Shown here in pieces: positions 22,883 through 34,600 of a stretch of DNA of 64,000 bases. The translations under genes and the position numbers were made by a program. Origin of the DNA: Rotaria socialis (lineage: Eukaryota > Rotifera > Eurotatoria > Philodinida > Philodinidae). The stretch covers positions 1 to 64,000 of the forward strand of contig CAJNYU010001015.1 of the NCBI GenBank assembly GCA_905331475.1, written 5' to 3'. How positions within the stretch are numbered: position 1 is the stretch's first letter; each line of letters opens with the position of its first letter. Below the pieces are notes generated by a model that was not told where the DNA came from, did not search any database, and saw only the letters and a program-made list of their open reading frames with translations.

Positions 22883-25503
22883 GCTAAATATTATATTGAA
22901 AGTCATAAAAAGTGACAGAAAAACAGAAAGAACGAAAGAAAAGAATGTGAACAAAGATTAAGTCTTTTTTTATTATACTACGGAGACATTCCTTGCTAAT
23001 TTTATGCTGAATAAATTATGCTAAAACTCTAAAAAAAGAAAATAAATATATAGTGCTAAAGAACTGAGAGGACATACTGAAATATAATTATACAACTAAA
23101 GTAAAATAAAGAAAAACCAATCGTAGATAAAAAATATTTACCATAATATCTTTAAAAAAATATTATCTTTTAAAACTATTTAGATATTTGTTTTTTATCT
23201 GACGCACCGGAAACATTAGAATCCAAACTATTACTTAAAAAATATTCTTATTGGTCGTAAAAAAGTAATTATGCTAAATTACTACCCACCATATTTCATG
23301 TTAGAATATATGATCTTAAGTAAAAACATTAATTAACTAACACTGCTTCAGTATTTACTAGCTGGTTTGATGTTTCTAAACTAACACCAGACGTATATTA
23401 AAATAGGTGTTTATAAAATTATTTCAAACAGATCTTAAGAGATACATGTCATGAAACTATGAAGTATTTTGTTTTACTCACTGATATCGATTGATTATCA
23501 TATGTATTGTTATTTATATATTACACTATAATAAAGCGATCAGAATAATTATTTGACGTATGGGAACATTGTTATTCATCAGTCGTACTTTGAAAACGTT
23601 GATAAAAGTAAAGAACACATTGCTTATCAGGTATATGATATGCGTGTTAGCTACATTAAAGCACGTCTTTGCGAGATGAAAAAAGAAATAAACAGAACGA
23701 AACACATTTTACCTAGTCCGTAGCTCTCTTCTTATTCTTATTCTTATCAAATATCATCGGTAGTAAGTCACTGTCAGTGCAAACAAGAACATTCTCAAAA
23801 GAATATATGCATATAATGATGATTCTTCGTGCATAAACAACATAGAAATTCTGTTGTATAGTTTCATATAAAAATAATACACAAGAATAAGATTTATATA
23901 CTAAAAATATTTATTTGCATTGAATCCATATTAAATAAACTTAACTCAAGAGAGAAAAGCCTTGATCTGAAATAATGTTTTCGCTCTTTAGGTACGAAAA
24001 AGTCATAGAATCGAGCAAGAATAATAAATGTGCTATTTAGATGTATGTGAAAACAGTTTACATGACTTAATTAGTGAGTCCGACTGTAGAATATTAGAAG
24101 AACGCTTTCTCTCCATTAAAATAAATAATTATTGTTTCTTATTCTATGGAAGTGCTTTGATAAAATAAAATTCGGCGATGGAATTTTTTTCGCAATCTCG
24201 TAAAATTTCAGAAGAAGAAAAAACTACTTTAAATCATTTTGAAGAAAACAAAAATTAGCATTAACTCAATGAATGTTATTTATTTTGCGAAGTTTGCTTA
24301 CCTTATGTACATAATGTAGGATTTTTCATATTTTTGGTCTTTTATTCTTTTTAAAATCATATTCAACCGGTCAGTATTTGTTAGTCTTTTTTTTTTATTA
24401 ACTGTCTAATATTTGTTTTTGCTATAAAAAGAGAACTATGATAACAATTTTCTTTCATGGGAGCCTTTTGCGTTCTTTTTTTATTAATATTAAAGCATCC
24501 TTTAAGTATTTTAAATGGAAAAGATATAGAAGGAAGAAAAAATAGGTCTCATATATTTGTTAGTAAAAACGTGTTGTAAGAACAGGAAAATAATATTCTG
24601 GCACGTCTTTTTATAAAAATATAAGAAGACCTACTTGATGATGCAACTATGGTTTCCATTTATTCACTATAAGACTGAGTTACATGTTAGCATATGTTGC
24701 TTCGTCTGTTTTTCTTCAATGGATTAATATCAATCTGAGAAAGTCAACGGATCTATCTTTGGAATTTTACCCAGTGCGTACCAAAGATCGTAAATGTTTT
24801 CTAGAGAAAAAAACATCTTTTTTTATTTTTGAGATATCATGCAGGCATTTAGCAACGTTAGTCTAATAGAATAAAATATTCCAATATGTCATGTTTTTTT
24901 CTTCTTTTTCCTTTGACATGTATTTGCATTAGCATTCACGAGCAAACTTAAATCTATTTTATTTTTTTTTCATTAAAATGTCGAACATTGTTTTTGAAAA
25001 TTTTTATTGGATAATTTTCATCGTTATTTTTGATAGCACTTGTACGCTGTACACTCTCATGTAATGTAGAAAATAGAATTGAGAAAACTACACCCTTATG
25101 GCCAACTTGAAAGTCAGTATAAAAAAATATTGTTTTAGCAAATAAATTTTCAAAAAAATAGAATATTGATACTGTTTTCGTACTCGGAATAACACGACGT
25201 TGGTGTGACTAGGAATTTATTAGCAATAGTACTTTAATCTGTGATCACGCGCAGTTTAATCTAGAGCAAAAACGATTACAAAATAACAGTTCTTGTGAAT
25301 GTAAACACTACAAACTTGATGATGAGTGAAGAAATCATTTTTATATAAACATTGCTTTGCATGAAAGACAGAATCGATTATGATTGCTTCCAAAGTAGTT
25401 CTTGTTTATAGTAGGATTTTAAAACGTTTTTTTCTGTAGAAGTTTTTGGAAGCGTGATTGTTTGATTTTGAAGTGAGACAAAATTAAGAGTCACCAATTT
25501 TTA

Positions 25504-25524
25504 ATATATATATATATATATATA
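25504..25524. repeat. (AT)n microsatellite
   Basis: About ten AT units. Confidence 0.9.
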
Positions 25525-27414
25525 CTGGGTGACTTCTCAGAATATATTCTAGTGTTTTTATCAAAGTTTTCTGAACTTAGGAGAAAGATCATTTTTGTTT
25601 TGTATTTTTTAATAGGCATTAATAGGTATGCTGCATTTATTTTAAAATATACTTAGTAGATTCATTTTCACAGTTCTAATTAGAATAAAAGCAAAGTCAG
25701 TAAATATTTTTGTGCTCGAATATCAATACAATAAAAATAGCCTGAATGAATATACCGAGGCTTCTCTCGATTTTATAAACCTTATGAAATCAAGATATTC
25801 TAAATGATTTATATTCTTTGATCTAAGTGCATTGACATGTTTGTATATTGCTTAGAACATAATTATGAGAATCCAAATTAGATCTCATACGATTTTCACA
25901 CAATGAAAAAAAAATCAAAAAAAAATTTGAACGATGAAAATTATTTCAACTCACTCCCATTGATGTCTTTTATTTAATAATAACATATGATTATATATAG
26001 AAAATTCGCAGTTTATTTTCTCCTTCTAAGATTGTTAATATTTACGTGTAAAGATAGAACACAACAGAATTGAACACATACAATTCTGTTTGTCGAGTGC
26101 AATTGCGCATATGCACTTTGCAATCCAAGTGATTGTAGCGCACATGTACCATAGAACACATAAGTGATTCAGAACAATTATTGATGGTACATATGTTATT
26201 TTATCTTGACAAGTAAATATTAGCAATGAGAGAAAAAAAAGGTTCGGATTTTATCAAATATCAATATGTACTATAATTAGTTAGAGATCAACAGTACTTC
26301 ATTTTTTTATCATTGAAACTAGTAAAACTGATAAGGAATTCAGTTGTGTATAATTCAATACATTTGAAACTATCAAATCAGTGAAGACTTCAATAAAGCA
26401 AGCAGTATAATGGTCATAAAAGTGTAAAATAATTGCATCGTATAATACTGTTGAGATAAAAACGAATAGAGGATCTTTTTCTTTTTATGGGTATACTTGT
26501 AATAATTTATTCTATTATTTGGTTCGAATCTTCAAGAAATTTATATATAATTGTCGATTTTAAAAATGTGGACAAAGCTAACATTAGCTTGTTGTCTTCT
26601 TTGTTTTGAGCATATAGCTAGTTCTTGAAAATGGCAAAATAAATATACCGTAACACAATAGAGGGTTTCTTTTGAAGACAAATACTTGACAATATTCTCT
26701 ATAGATTAAATAGATCATGTTTGTTCTTGGCCCTCAAATTCAACATTGTAGGATTCCGATTACTAATAGCTGATTTCTTACCTAGAACTTCTTCTAGCGT
26801 TTCTGGACAAAAAAAATGATGAATTTTTATTATAGCTCAATTTTAATTTTGTACAAAGGTTATACCGACTTAAACACAATATTATTAATTTCAAACGAAC
26901 AGATTAACCAATGAATGCGTCGAGAATGTAGTGGGTTCTCAAGATCCTTCAAACATTTTATGAGTACTTGCTTGGGGAATATTTTTCCTCGAGCATAACT
27001 TTTATCGCTTTTTATGCTTTATCTTTAGTAGAAAATCCGGTTTGATCTGTTCGGCCATCTCTGAGAACCAATTATGATCAAAAAGAAACTAGATCATAGA
27101 CACAATTGCAGAGAGAAGAAAACCTCTGTTAGCAGAATAAGAATTAGAAACTAATTCATGAAAATTTCTGTCTATTTCATTGATTGAAGCAAAATGATAC
27201 AACCAGAAAAAATGTTTTTGATGACAAAGTATTTGATCAAGCCTCCGAGAATATTTTCAGAGAGCCTTTCCCGTTTTACATGCAAATGCGCACATTTTTT
27301 AATAAGAAAGTCGCTATCTCCACATAGCCACTTTCTTATAATTAGGATTTCAATTTATTAATTCAACAAAATAATTTGACTTGTACATTAATTTTCCGTT
27401 GGGCCCGTCAGTAA

Positions 27415-27600
27415 TTCCTCAACCCGGAATCCCACTGGACTTTGCTGGCTCTTCAGATCTTTTAAGATCCGATCGGATTCTATCGGAACAAGCCCTGAAT
27501 CTCGTTGGATTCGATCAGCTAAGACACATGGATCCGACTGGATTGTATCGGATCATGTAATAAAAATAAAGGGACCCGACAGGATCAGGTCGGATTTATA
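27415..27600. repeat. GGATC/TCGGAT-rich degenerate repeat
   Basis: Imperfect, partly palindromic copies of GGATCCGACTGGATT and GATCCGATCGGATT-like words, each followed by a TATCGGA or CAGGTCGGA tail. GC content is clearly above its surroundings. No coding frame; nature unknown. Confidence 0.5.
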
Positions 27601-27777
27601 ACAAGGTTCTACAAGTTATCTGCGCTGAAAAAGGTTCAGACGGAACTTAATCAATATTCGCAGATCTGCAACGAAATAGAAACCCTTTTCAGGTTTCCTA
27701 AAAGTATGATTCCATACCCAACCATCTTAAATTCACATTCAAATTGGCTTCGTAGCTGAAATTTCGTCACAGTTACA

Positions 27778-28153
27778 ATGCACTCGATCTGCGCTTGCAC
27801 GATTTGAACGCATAAATCTATCATCTACCTTAATCCCTTAAAATAATCTATCCCCTAACTTAACCCTTTAACCTTAATCTATTACATTTTCTATATCTAT
27901 CTCCGTAACTTAACACTTGTGTCCTAATTCAACGCCCAAAATATTCTCGTAACTGTGTTTAACTCCTTCGCTTAAACGAATATGATTACTTGGACTCCTC
28001 AACAGAAAACGTGCATGACTAGTTTTCATTGTGACTACAACTTACAGTTAGCGGCGTAACCAGGATTTTAAGCTAGGGGATAGATTATTTTAAGGGATTA
28101 AGGTAGATGATAGATTTATGCGTTCAAATCGTGCAAGCGCAGATCGAGTGCAT
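27778..28153. repeat. Perfect 80-bp inverted duplication ending at an ambiguous base
   Basis: Sequence 27778-27857 (starting ATGCACTCGATCTGCGCTTG) is repeated in inverse orientation, apparently without mismatch, at 28074-28153. The right copy stops exactly at the single N at 28154, where sequence becomes GC-rich. One copy lies inside the hAT-like element and the other outside it. Either a recent inverted duplication or an assembly join artefact. Confidence 0.8.
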
Positions 28154-28512
28154 NGGGCGGGCGCGCCCCCCCGGCCCCTAGACTCTTTAGAGCCAATTAA
28201 AAACTGAATTTCTTCTACATTTCTTAGGAGATGTTGTACTTGCTTGATGTTCACTAATATATTTTTCAGTAACTATTTTTCATGTTAAGAGTAGTATTTT
28301 AAAGCAAAACAGCAATATACATTACATAAATACACAAAACAACAAAACTAACCTACAAAGATAGTAGAAAAAGTCAAAAATATTTACATTCACTTTATCA
28401 AAGCAAAATGAGACTATTTTGGTGATTAGTACAAAATATATCAGCTGTTTCTTCCAATAACACCTAAAAACAGAAATATTTCTAGGGAGGGGGGGGGGGG
28501 GGNNNNNNNNNN

Positions 28513-28561
<49 letters not shown>

Positions 28562-28594
28562 CCACCCCCAGCCCCTCTCTTGGTTACGCCACTA
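28049..28594. mobile_element. hAT-like element with 8-bp target duplication, containing an assembly gap
   Basis: The left end TAGCGGCGTAACCA (28049) and right end TGGTTACGCCACTA (ending 28594) form a TIR with one mismatch. They are flanked by perfect copies of CTTACAGT (28041-28048 and 28595-28602). TIR style and 8-bp duplication fit hAT. The interior carries the inverted 80-bp copy, a GC-rich stretch after the N at 28154, and a G-run/N10/C-run near the right end. The interior assembly is therefore unreliable and true length unknown. No transposase frame is visible. Confidence 0.85.
28489..28560. other. G-run, 10-N gap, 48-C run
   Basis: Fourteen G (about 28489-28502), ten N (28503-28512), then 48 C (28513-28560). 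G-run followed by C-run forms a perfect palindrome around a gap. This is a sequencing/assembly scar or a real poly-G hairpin that could not be resolved. Any frame crossing it is meaningless. Confidence 0.95.
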
Positions 28595-28602
28595 CTTACA
28601 GT

Positions 28603-29388
28603 GCAGTACGTTGTTTTTGATAATCTTAAGTACTTCAACCCTTTCGATTTGGTATGACTACTGTTTATTGGAAATATTTTGTTCGATGTGGAATATGATT
28701 AGCAGTGAAACAATTAATGATATAAGAAATGAAGTTCTGCAAGTGTTTCTACTTTATGCTCACGTTTTGAAATGAAACCTGAAGAGTATTTTACGAAATC
28801 TATGAGTAGCTGCCTAATTTGACTTCGAATATAAATGCAAAAAAACCCACTTTCATATTTTCACGCCACCGTCAGAAAAATATTTAGTTTTTATAAAATA
28901 CAAAAATTTATAAATTGGCTTGTGTGTGTGTGTGAAGATGCGTAGCTATGTTCGCCGTTCCTCACGTCGGCAGTTGCCATGTTGTGTGCGTGTGTGTACA
29001 TCCCCGTGTCCGCCTTTCCTTACACCCACATCCACGCCCTACTGATCGTTTTCTTCGACCGGGGTAAACGCTTATCTTGAGCAACAAACTTCTCCGCTAT
29101 GAACAAATCTTGAGGTCTGCACAGATCACGAACATAAAAAAGCTTGCGTAGAGTTACAATTTTATCTCAAATGAAAAATCTTTCGAATCAAAGCAATTAT
29201 CGGGATGTGAGCATTTTCTAGTTGAATATTAATTTTGAAATACCATTATTGTTGGCGTAAAACGAACTGTAACTTACATCTACTTGTTGTCTATTGAGAC
29301 ACAATAAATACAGAAAATTGTTTCGAATCAGATTTATATATTTGATGTAGATCAATCTAAGACACATGTTTAGACTAGTTCAATCCTG
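28603..29388. other. Intergenic with (TG)n tract
   Basis: (TG)n at about 28918-28934, followed by a locally GC-richer stretch (28950-29070) with a second GTGTGTGT tract near 28995-29008. No gene recognised. Confidence 0.45.
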
Positions 29389-30299
29389 CACTAGTCGACG
29401 ATCTTGGATTCGATCTGTCCAGCTTCTTGTTTTTCTTGATTGCCAGACAGGTTTCGTTTTAATCATAATATTCAGACGAGAATCCTTTCGAAAGAGAAGT
29501 AAAAAAATGTCTTGCATGTAATTCAAGAAAAACAGAAAACCGCCTGATTTATTTGAACAATATGAATCAGGTAAGAATGACAAGATATTTAAGATTTTTT
29601 GAAATTTATCTTTTCTTTTCAAGAATTATTATCAAATCTTCAACAAAAATACCACATGATATCTTTGTGCATGTATACTTATACATATAGACGTGTGAAC
29701 GTTATATATTCATTTCTAATTGAGTAAGACATGTATCCACGACGATTACACATGAAAAAAGTAATCATTCAAAGGAATAATTGCATTGAAACAAATCACT
29801 TCGACCACAATTTAAGAAACATTAGTTTTACATGATGATACGGATGAAGACGACGACGAACTATAGTAAACGTTTTTTTAAGTCGAAAATTTAAAAAAAA
29901 AATTTTTGTTGCTAGTTTTTCTTTGTTCAGTTTTCTCTTCTTATGATGTTTCTGGTATGAACTGATTGTACATTTTATTACAGCTATCTTTTACTTTTTG
30001 TGCATTTTTCTTTTGAAAGTAGAAATAAAAAGATAATAGAAACGAAATGAATCTTGTATAAATCAGATTCATTTGCATTGCAAGAATCATACCAGAAGGA
30101 CAAGGAAACCAGAATCACACTAGAACAATAAGAAACAAGAATCGTGCAAAAAATGCAAGAACCCAAGAATCTTGCCAGAAAGTCAAGATCTGTTTTTTCA
30201 GGCAAGAATCTTGTACAGTAGGAATGACAAAAGAATCTTGTCTGACAATCAAGAAAAGCAAGAATCTGAACAGATCAAAGTCAAGATCGTCGACTAGTG
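29389..30299. mobile_element. Non-autonomous TIR element, 911 bp
   Basis: The termini CACTAGTCGACGATCTTG (29389) and CAAGATCGTCGACTAGTG (ending 30299) are perfect inverted copies. Weaker inversion continues for about 75 bp (both ends then carry GATCTGT(C/T)CAG and TTTTCTTGATTG words). The right half (30090-30270) contains repeated CAAGAATCTTG palindromic words. No clear target duplication and no transposase. Superfamily unknown. Confidence 0.75.
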
Positions 30300-31062
30300 T
30301 GAATAAGGGAAATTTTGTTTTATTCAAATCTTCATAGTTGTCTAGATAAATATTGAATTCAAATTCATGTTATTAAACTATGTTGAGACAATGATGTTAC
30401 AAGTACTACAATCGTCAATGGAAACCCAAAATTCGCACTTCAATACTAAAAAATCAGTTTCGATAAAATGCAATCTTCTATAGAAACACATTCATGACCA
30501 CACTATAACTCTGCTTTTATTTCTTTATTGAGATAACAATCTCTTCCCCTGATTCAAGATTGAAGTAGTACAAATGTAAACCTTAGAATAGTCTACGACA
30601 AATATAGTTTGAATTATACAGTAAAAAAAAGCGAATTTGTTGCAAACTCTCGATTCTTGAGATCAAAATAAAGAAAATTTTATGGAAATCTTTTAAAAAG
30701 ATATTACTGTTGTTTAGATCTGTGATCATAAAATAAGTAATAGATATCAGAATGCCTAGCCCAATACTTGATAAAAATAAATTGCCGGAATCAAATTTCA
30801 AAATATTGATCCCGGTATCGAGACTATACAGATCCCTACTTTCAATTCATTACCGTCAAATAACGGTAAAGAAATATGATATTATATAATTAAAGTACAA
30901 TGACACTAACAGAAAAATATTCTAAAAAAGAAGAACTTCACGTTGCTCTTCTAATATTAGATCCAGCTGATATATTTTGAAATCAAAATAATTCTAAATC
31001 CACAATTGTTGTATATCTGTCAGAATATCAGACGACCATTGGCCTATTCATTAGTCTTCCAA
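30300..31062. other. Intergenic, nothing recognisable
   Basis: AT-rich. A 72-codon minus frame at 30583-30801 has chance-like composition. Confidence 0.45.
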
Positions 31063-31390
31063 CTATTTATTAGAAATACAATTGTTTCTTGCATCGATTC
31101 TTAACTGAAGATATTTATATTGAAAATCTTGATTATAATTTTTTAAATCTTTTCTTTCTTCTTTAAAATTTATTTTTAGTTGTAAAATATTTTTTTCTTC
31201 AAGTTTTATTAAATCTGATAATGATTCGAAAGAATTTTTTCTGTATTCATTGTTCATTATTAAATTGGAAATCGCTACCTAAACGCATGTGCATATAGCC
31301 ACCAGGTTGAGTACATAAGTTTACAGAGTCACTGCCTTCTAATAAAATTACTTTCACTTTTGTTTTACTGCTGAGTCTAATCTTATTCAT
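31063..31390 (-). CDS. Possible small gene in two overlapping frames, unknown
   Basis: On the minus strand an ATG at 31390 opens MNKIRLSSKTKVKVILLEG, continues through NLCTQPGGYMHMRLGS and stops at 31247. An overlapping frame (31257-31063) begins MNNEYRKNSFESLSDLIK and ends in a Lys/Glu-rich, possibly coiled-coil stretch. Both look more protein-like than neighbouring chance frames. A one-base shift near 31255 would fuse them into about 105 residues, but I found no good intron. The pair lies 260 bp downstream of the ZNFX1-like stop on the same strand, so 3' UTR of that gene is an alternative. No family recognised. Confidence 0.25.
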
Positions 31391-31649
31391 AATTGTTTTT
31401 TTTGAATAAAAGCTTATTTCGTTTTTTCAAATTACTAACACAACAGGATATAAAAGTATATTTTTCCATCAGTAGCTGATTGATACATATATATTTATTA
31501 TTCAATGAATATGAAATCAGAATAAAAAAATTATAATTGAACATTTTCATGATGAAGTACATGTATTTATTTCAAACGCAGAAGTTAAGTTTTTATTTAT
31601 TACCTATTTAAACTTGTTAAGATTCAATTGGTATCACAATGAGTTATGA

Positions 31650-34600
31650 TCATGGTCGAAGAAATCGACCGCGCGGATTATTTGCTCTTCTAGCACCTCT
31701 GCCAATGCTGATTGTAGATTCTTTTTCCATACTACATACAGGACAATTTGATTGTTGTTCATCGATGCTCTTTCTCCAAATGATATGCATTCCTATAAAA
31801 AAAATAAAATCAGAAGAATTGATTTTGTACATACGTATGGACTTATGAGACACAAACACTGCCGGAAAAGGAATCTCTGTTATTAGTCTTATATAAACCG
31901 TGTGCTTTTAATTCTTTTTCGATAAATCATTTTACCTTGCGGACACATCGCCATTTTTCTATCACATATAAGTTGATCTCGTTCAAAATCAACCCATGTT
32001 TTTTCATCAGGAAGAATCGATTTCCATTTATCACTCTCTTCACTATCTGGATTCAATAAACTTTGGCATGTCTGGCGTGCAATTTGACTGAATGGATTCG
32101 GTCCAAAAAGAATATCATTTAATGTTTCCATGTCAGATGCTTTCAGATCGAATTTTCTCATAGAACTAATAAATAATAATCGATTGTATTCATATTCAAT
32201 ATCTGACCATTGTTGGCGAGTAAGAAATAATGAATCATTCTTTTTAATATGTTCATGCATAGCCGTTAACATTTTACTACGTTCATCAGAGACATTATCA
32301 TCGAGTTCACTAAAAAGATTCAAAACATGCACGAATAAAGTGCCAAATATCTTCTGACGATCATTGTCAAGATTTTTTCGTATAATTTTTTCTATGTGCT
32401 CAGGCAACTGAGTCGATGCAATTAACAGATGTAACTTGATCATAGCATTGTTTGTTAATGAATCAGAAAGACTTTTTCGAGAAATACAGCCACTGCCAAT
32501 TTTATTGTGAATTTTCTTTATAAGACGTGAATAACGTTTACATCGTAGCAATGGACATTGGCATTCAGGACATCGAGGATAATCAATATACATAAAGCCA
32601 TTTGGTAAAAACGTTCTTTAATTAGCAAGAGAAAAAAATAAAATAAATGATTCGACTAAGTTAAGACAAGAATTTATTTAATAAACTTACTGTTCTTCAA
32701 AATTGTCAACAAGTTTATCAAGAATTTTTGTTTCAAAGAGATGACCACATTCAAGTTGAACAAAAGTAGCATTTCTAATATTTTTCTGATGAATTGCCTT
32801 TTGAATTTCTCTTGGTAAAGTATGTACACGGCAAGGTAAACAATCAATACAAGGTTCTCCACAAATTCCATTGCAATAATGTTCGCATTCAAAGCGTCGT
32901 CCACATTTTTCATGACATGGCTTACGATCACATTCCATTTTACATCGTTGCGTACAACGCAAATGTCTGCATCTGTTCCGACAGTATCGATTACATTCAT
33001 AGACAAGACATCCATTAAGATAGCGAGGTACCGTTGGTTCATCTTGATGATCACAAAGTTTTATGTATTTTTCTTGACAAGGTGGTCCGATTTCATGGCA
33101 AATCTGGTGACGACTATGACCACATATATAAACAATAAGTTCTTGCTGATCACATTGTTGATGAAATCGCCCTTGAAAACATGTCGAACATGTACCTTTA
33201 CAAATATGTCCACATTCCTAAACGGTAATGCAAATTGATTATAAACGAGAAAAAAACGAATAAAATCTCTTACGAGAGTAAAGCGACATGGATGTGTACA
33301 TAGACGATCTTTTAATTGTTGATTTCTTAAGTCACAACATCGTATTTGAACTTGATGTCCACTAGGACATGTATACGGCATAGGCACACCACATTCAAGT
33401 TGATTATTTTTACGCATAAAACATACTAAATCACTAATATGTTCACAATGAGGCATTTTCATTTGAATTGTTTCATCACAGGGTAAACATGCAGTTGTTA
33501 AATGGCATTTTCGTTGGCATACATGTTCACAATCATCGTATTTTTTTAAGCAAGCCTTTTGACAAATTATTTTATTATGTGACGTATTATGACACGTCAA
33601 TGGACATTGGTGACCACATTCAAGGCGAACTTCACATTGAAGTCCACAACCACCAAGAGGTCGTTTAAGAAAATCATTTGGATGCGTACATATTGATTGA
33701 TTATCAGGATGGTTCGGACAATTTATTGGAAGACCTAAAATTCACAGATGACAATCTTTAAATATAAGATATTGGGAAACTGTGTAAGTAGAAGTTTTGT
33801 TATTTTTTTGGATCTTGATCTATCTCATTGTAAACTCGTAGCTCTCTAAATGGAGAACTGACAAGAAAACAAACGGAACATTACGCTGGCTTTTTTCAGA
33901 AACTAGTCAATAAATAGCTGAAACCTAGATCGTTCACTCACTCTAATATATAGAGGGTGCCACATACTGTTGGATGAAACTTTAAATTTGAATCCATAGC
34001 TCTCGAAATTTAGAAAATATACAAACCTGATCCAATGAGTTTTAGTAGTTTCATTTTATCTATTATAATTTTCCATGTTTCACTATGTTCAGCAAGTAAA
34101 TGAAAATTTCCTATAACATAGAATCCATTTTGCGCACGCGATAATGCAACACATATACGATTATCAACACCAATATATCCAAGACGTTGGTCAGCATTAC
34201 TTCTTACCAGACTCAATAGAATAATTCGATTTTCTTCTCCTTGAAAATTATCGACGACCTAAATATATATAAGAATTTTAAAAATCTTAAATAATTACAA
34301 TATCGATACGTATTTGATAGAACTACTCACGGTAACATGAATGCCTTTAAGATGTTTTAATTGGTTCATTGCTTTTTGAATTTGTTGCCGTTGACCCATG
34401 TATGTTGTTAAAATAGTTATATCTCTTTTTTCATATCCTTGCTGAATTAAATAATCAGCTAATTGTAAAACATAATTACTTTCATAGGAGTTTCTTTTTG
34501 ATTGGCCATCGGCAACATTTTCTTCGAAATTTCTATGAGCAATAAAGTAAAGTGGATGAGCTACCCCAATAATGGGCGAACGACTAAGTACTGATTCATG

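Larger units (their letters stand above)
22697..27404. other. Gene desert, second part
   Basis: About 4.7 kb with only AT-rich sequence and simple repeats, for example (CTAGTT)n at 22861-22882, (AT)n at 25504-25524 and a small hairpin at 27301-27345 (AAGAAAGTCGCTATCTC... palindromic). No gene recognised. Confidence 0.5.

Noticed and set aside
28441..28638. Minus-strand frame with a long Gly tract
   Set aside because: It is a translation of the C-run and the N gap; an artefact.
32879..33238. 119-codon plus-strand frame
   Set aside because: Antisense shadow of the NFX1-type zinc-finger exons.
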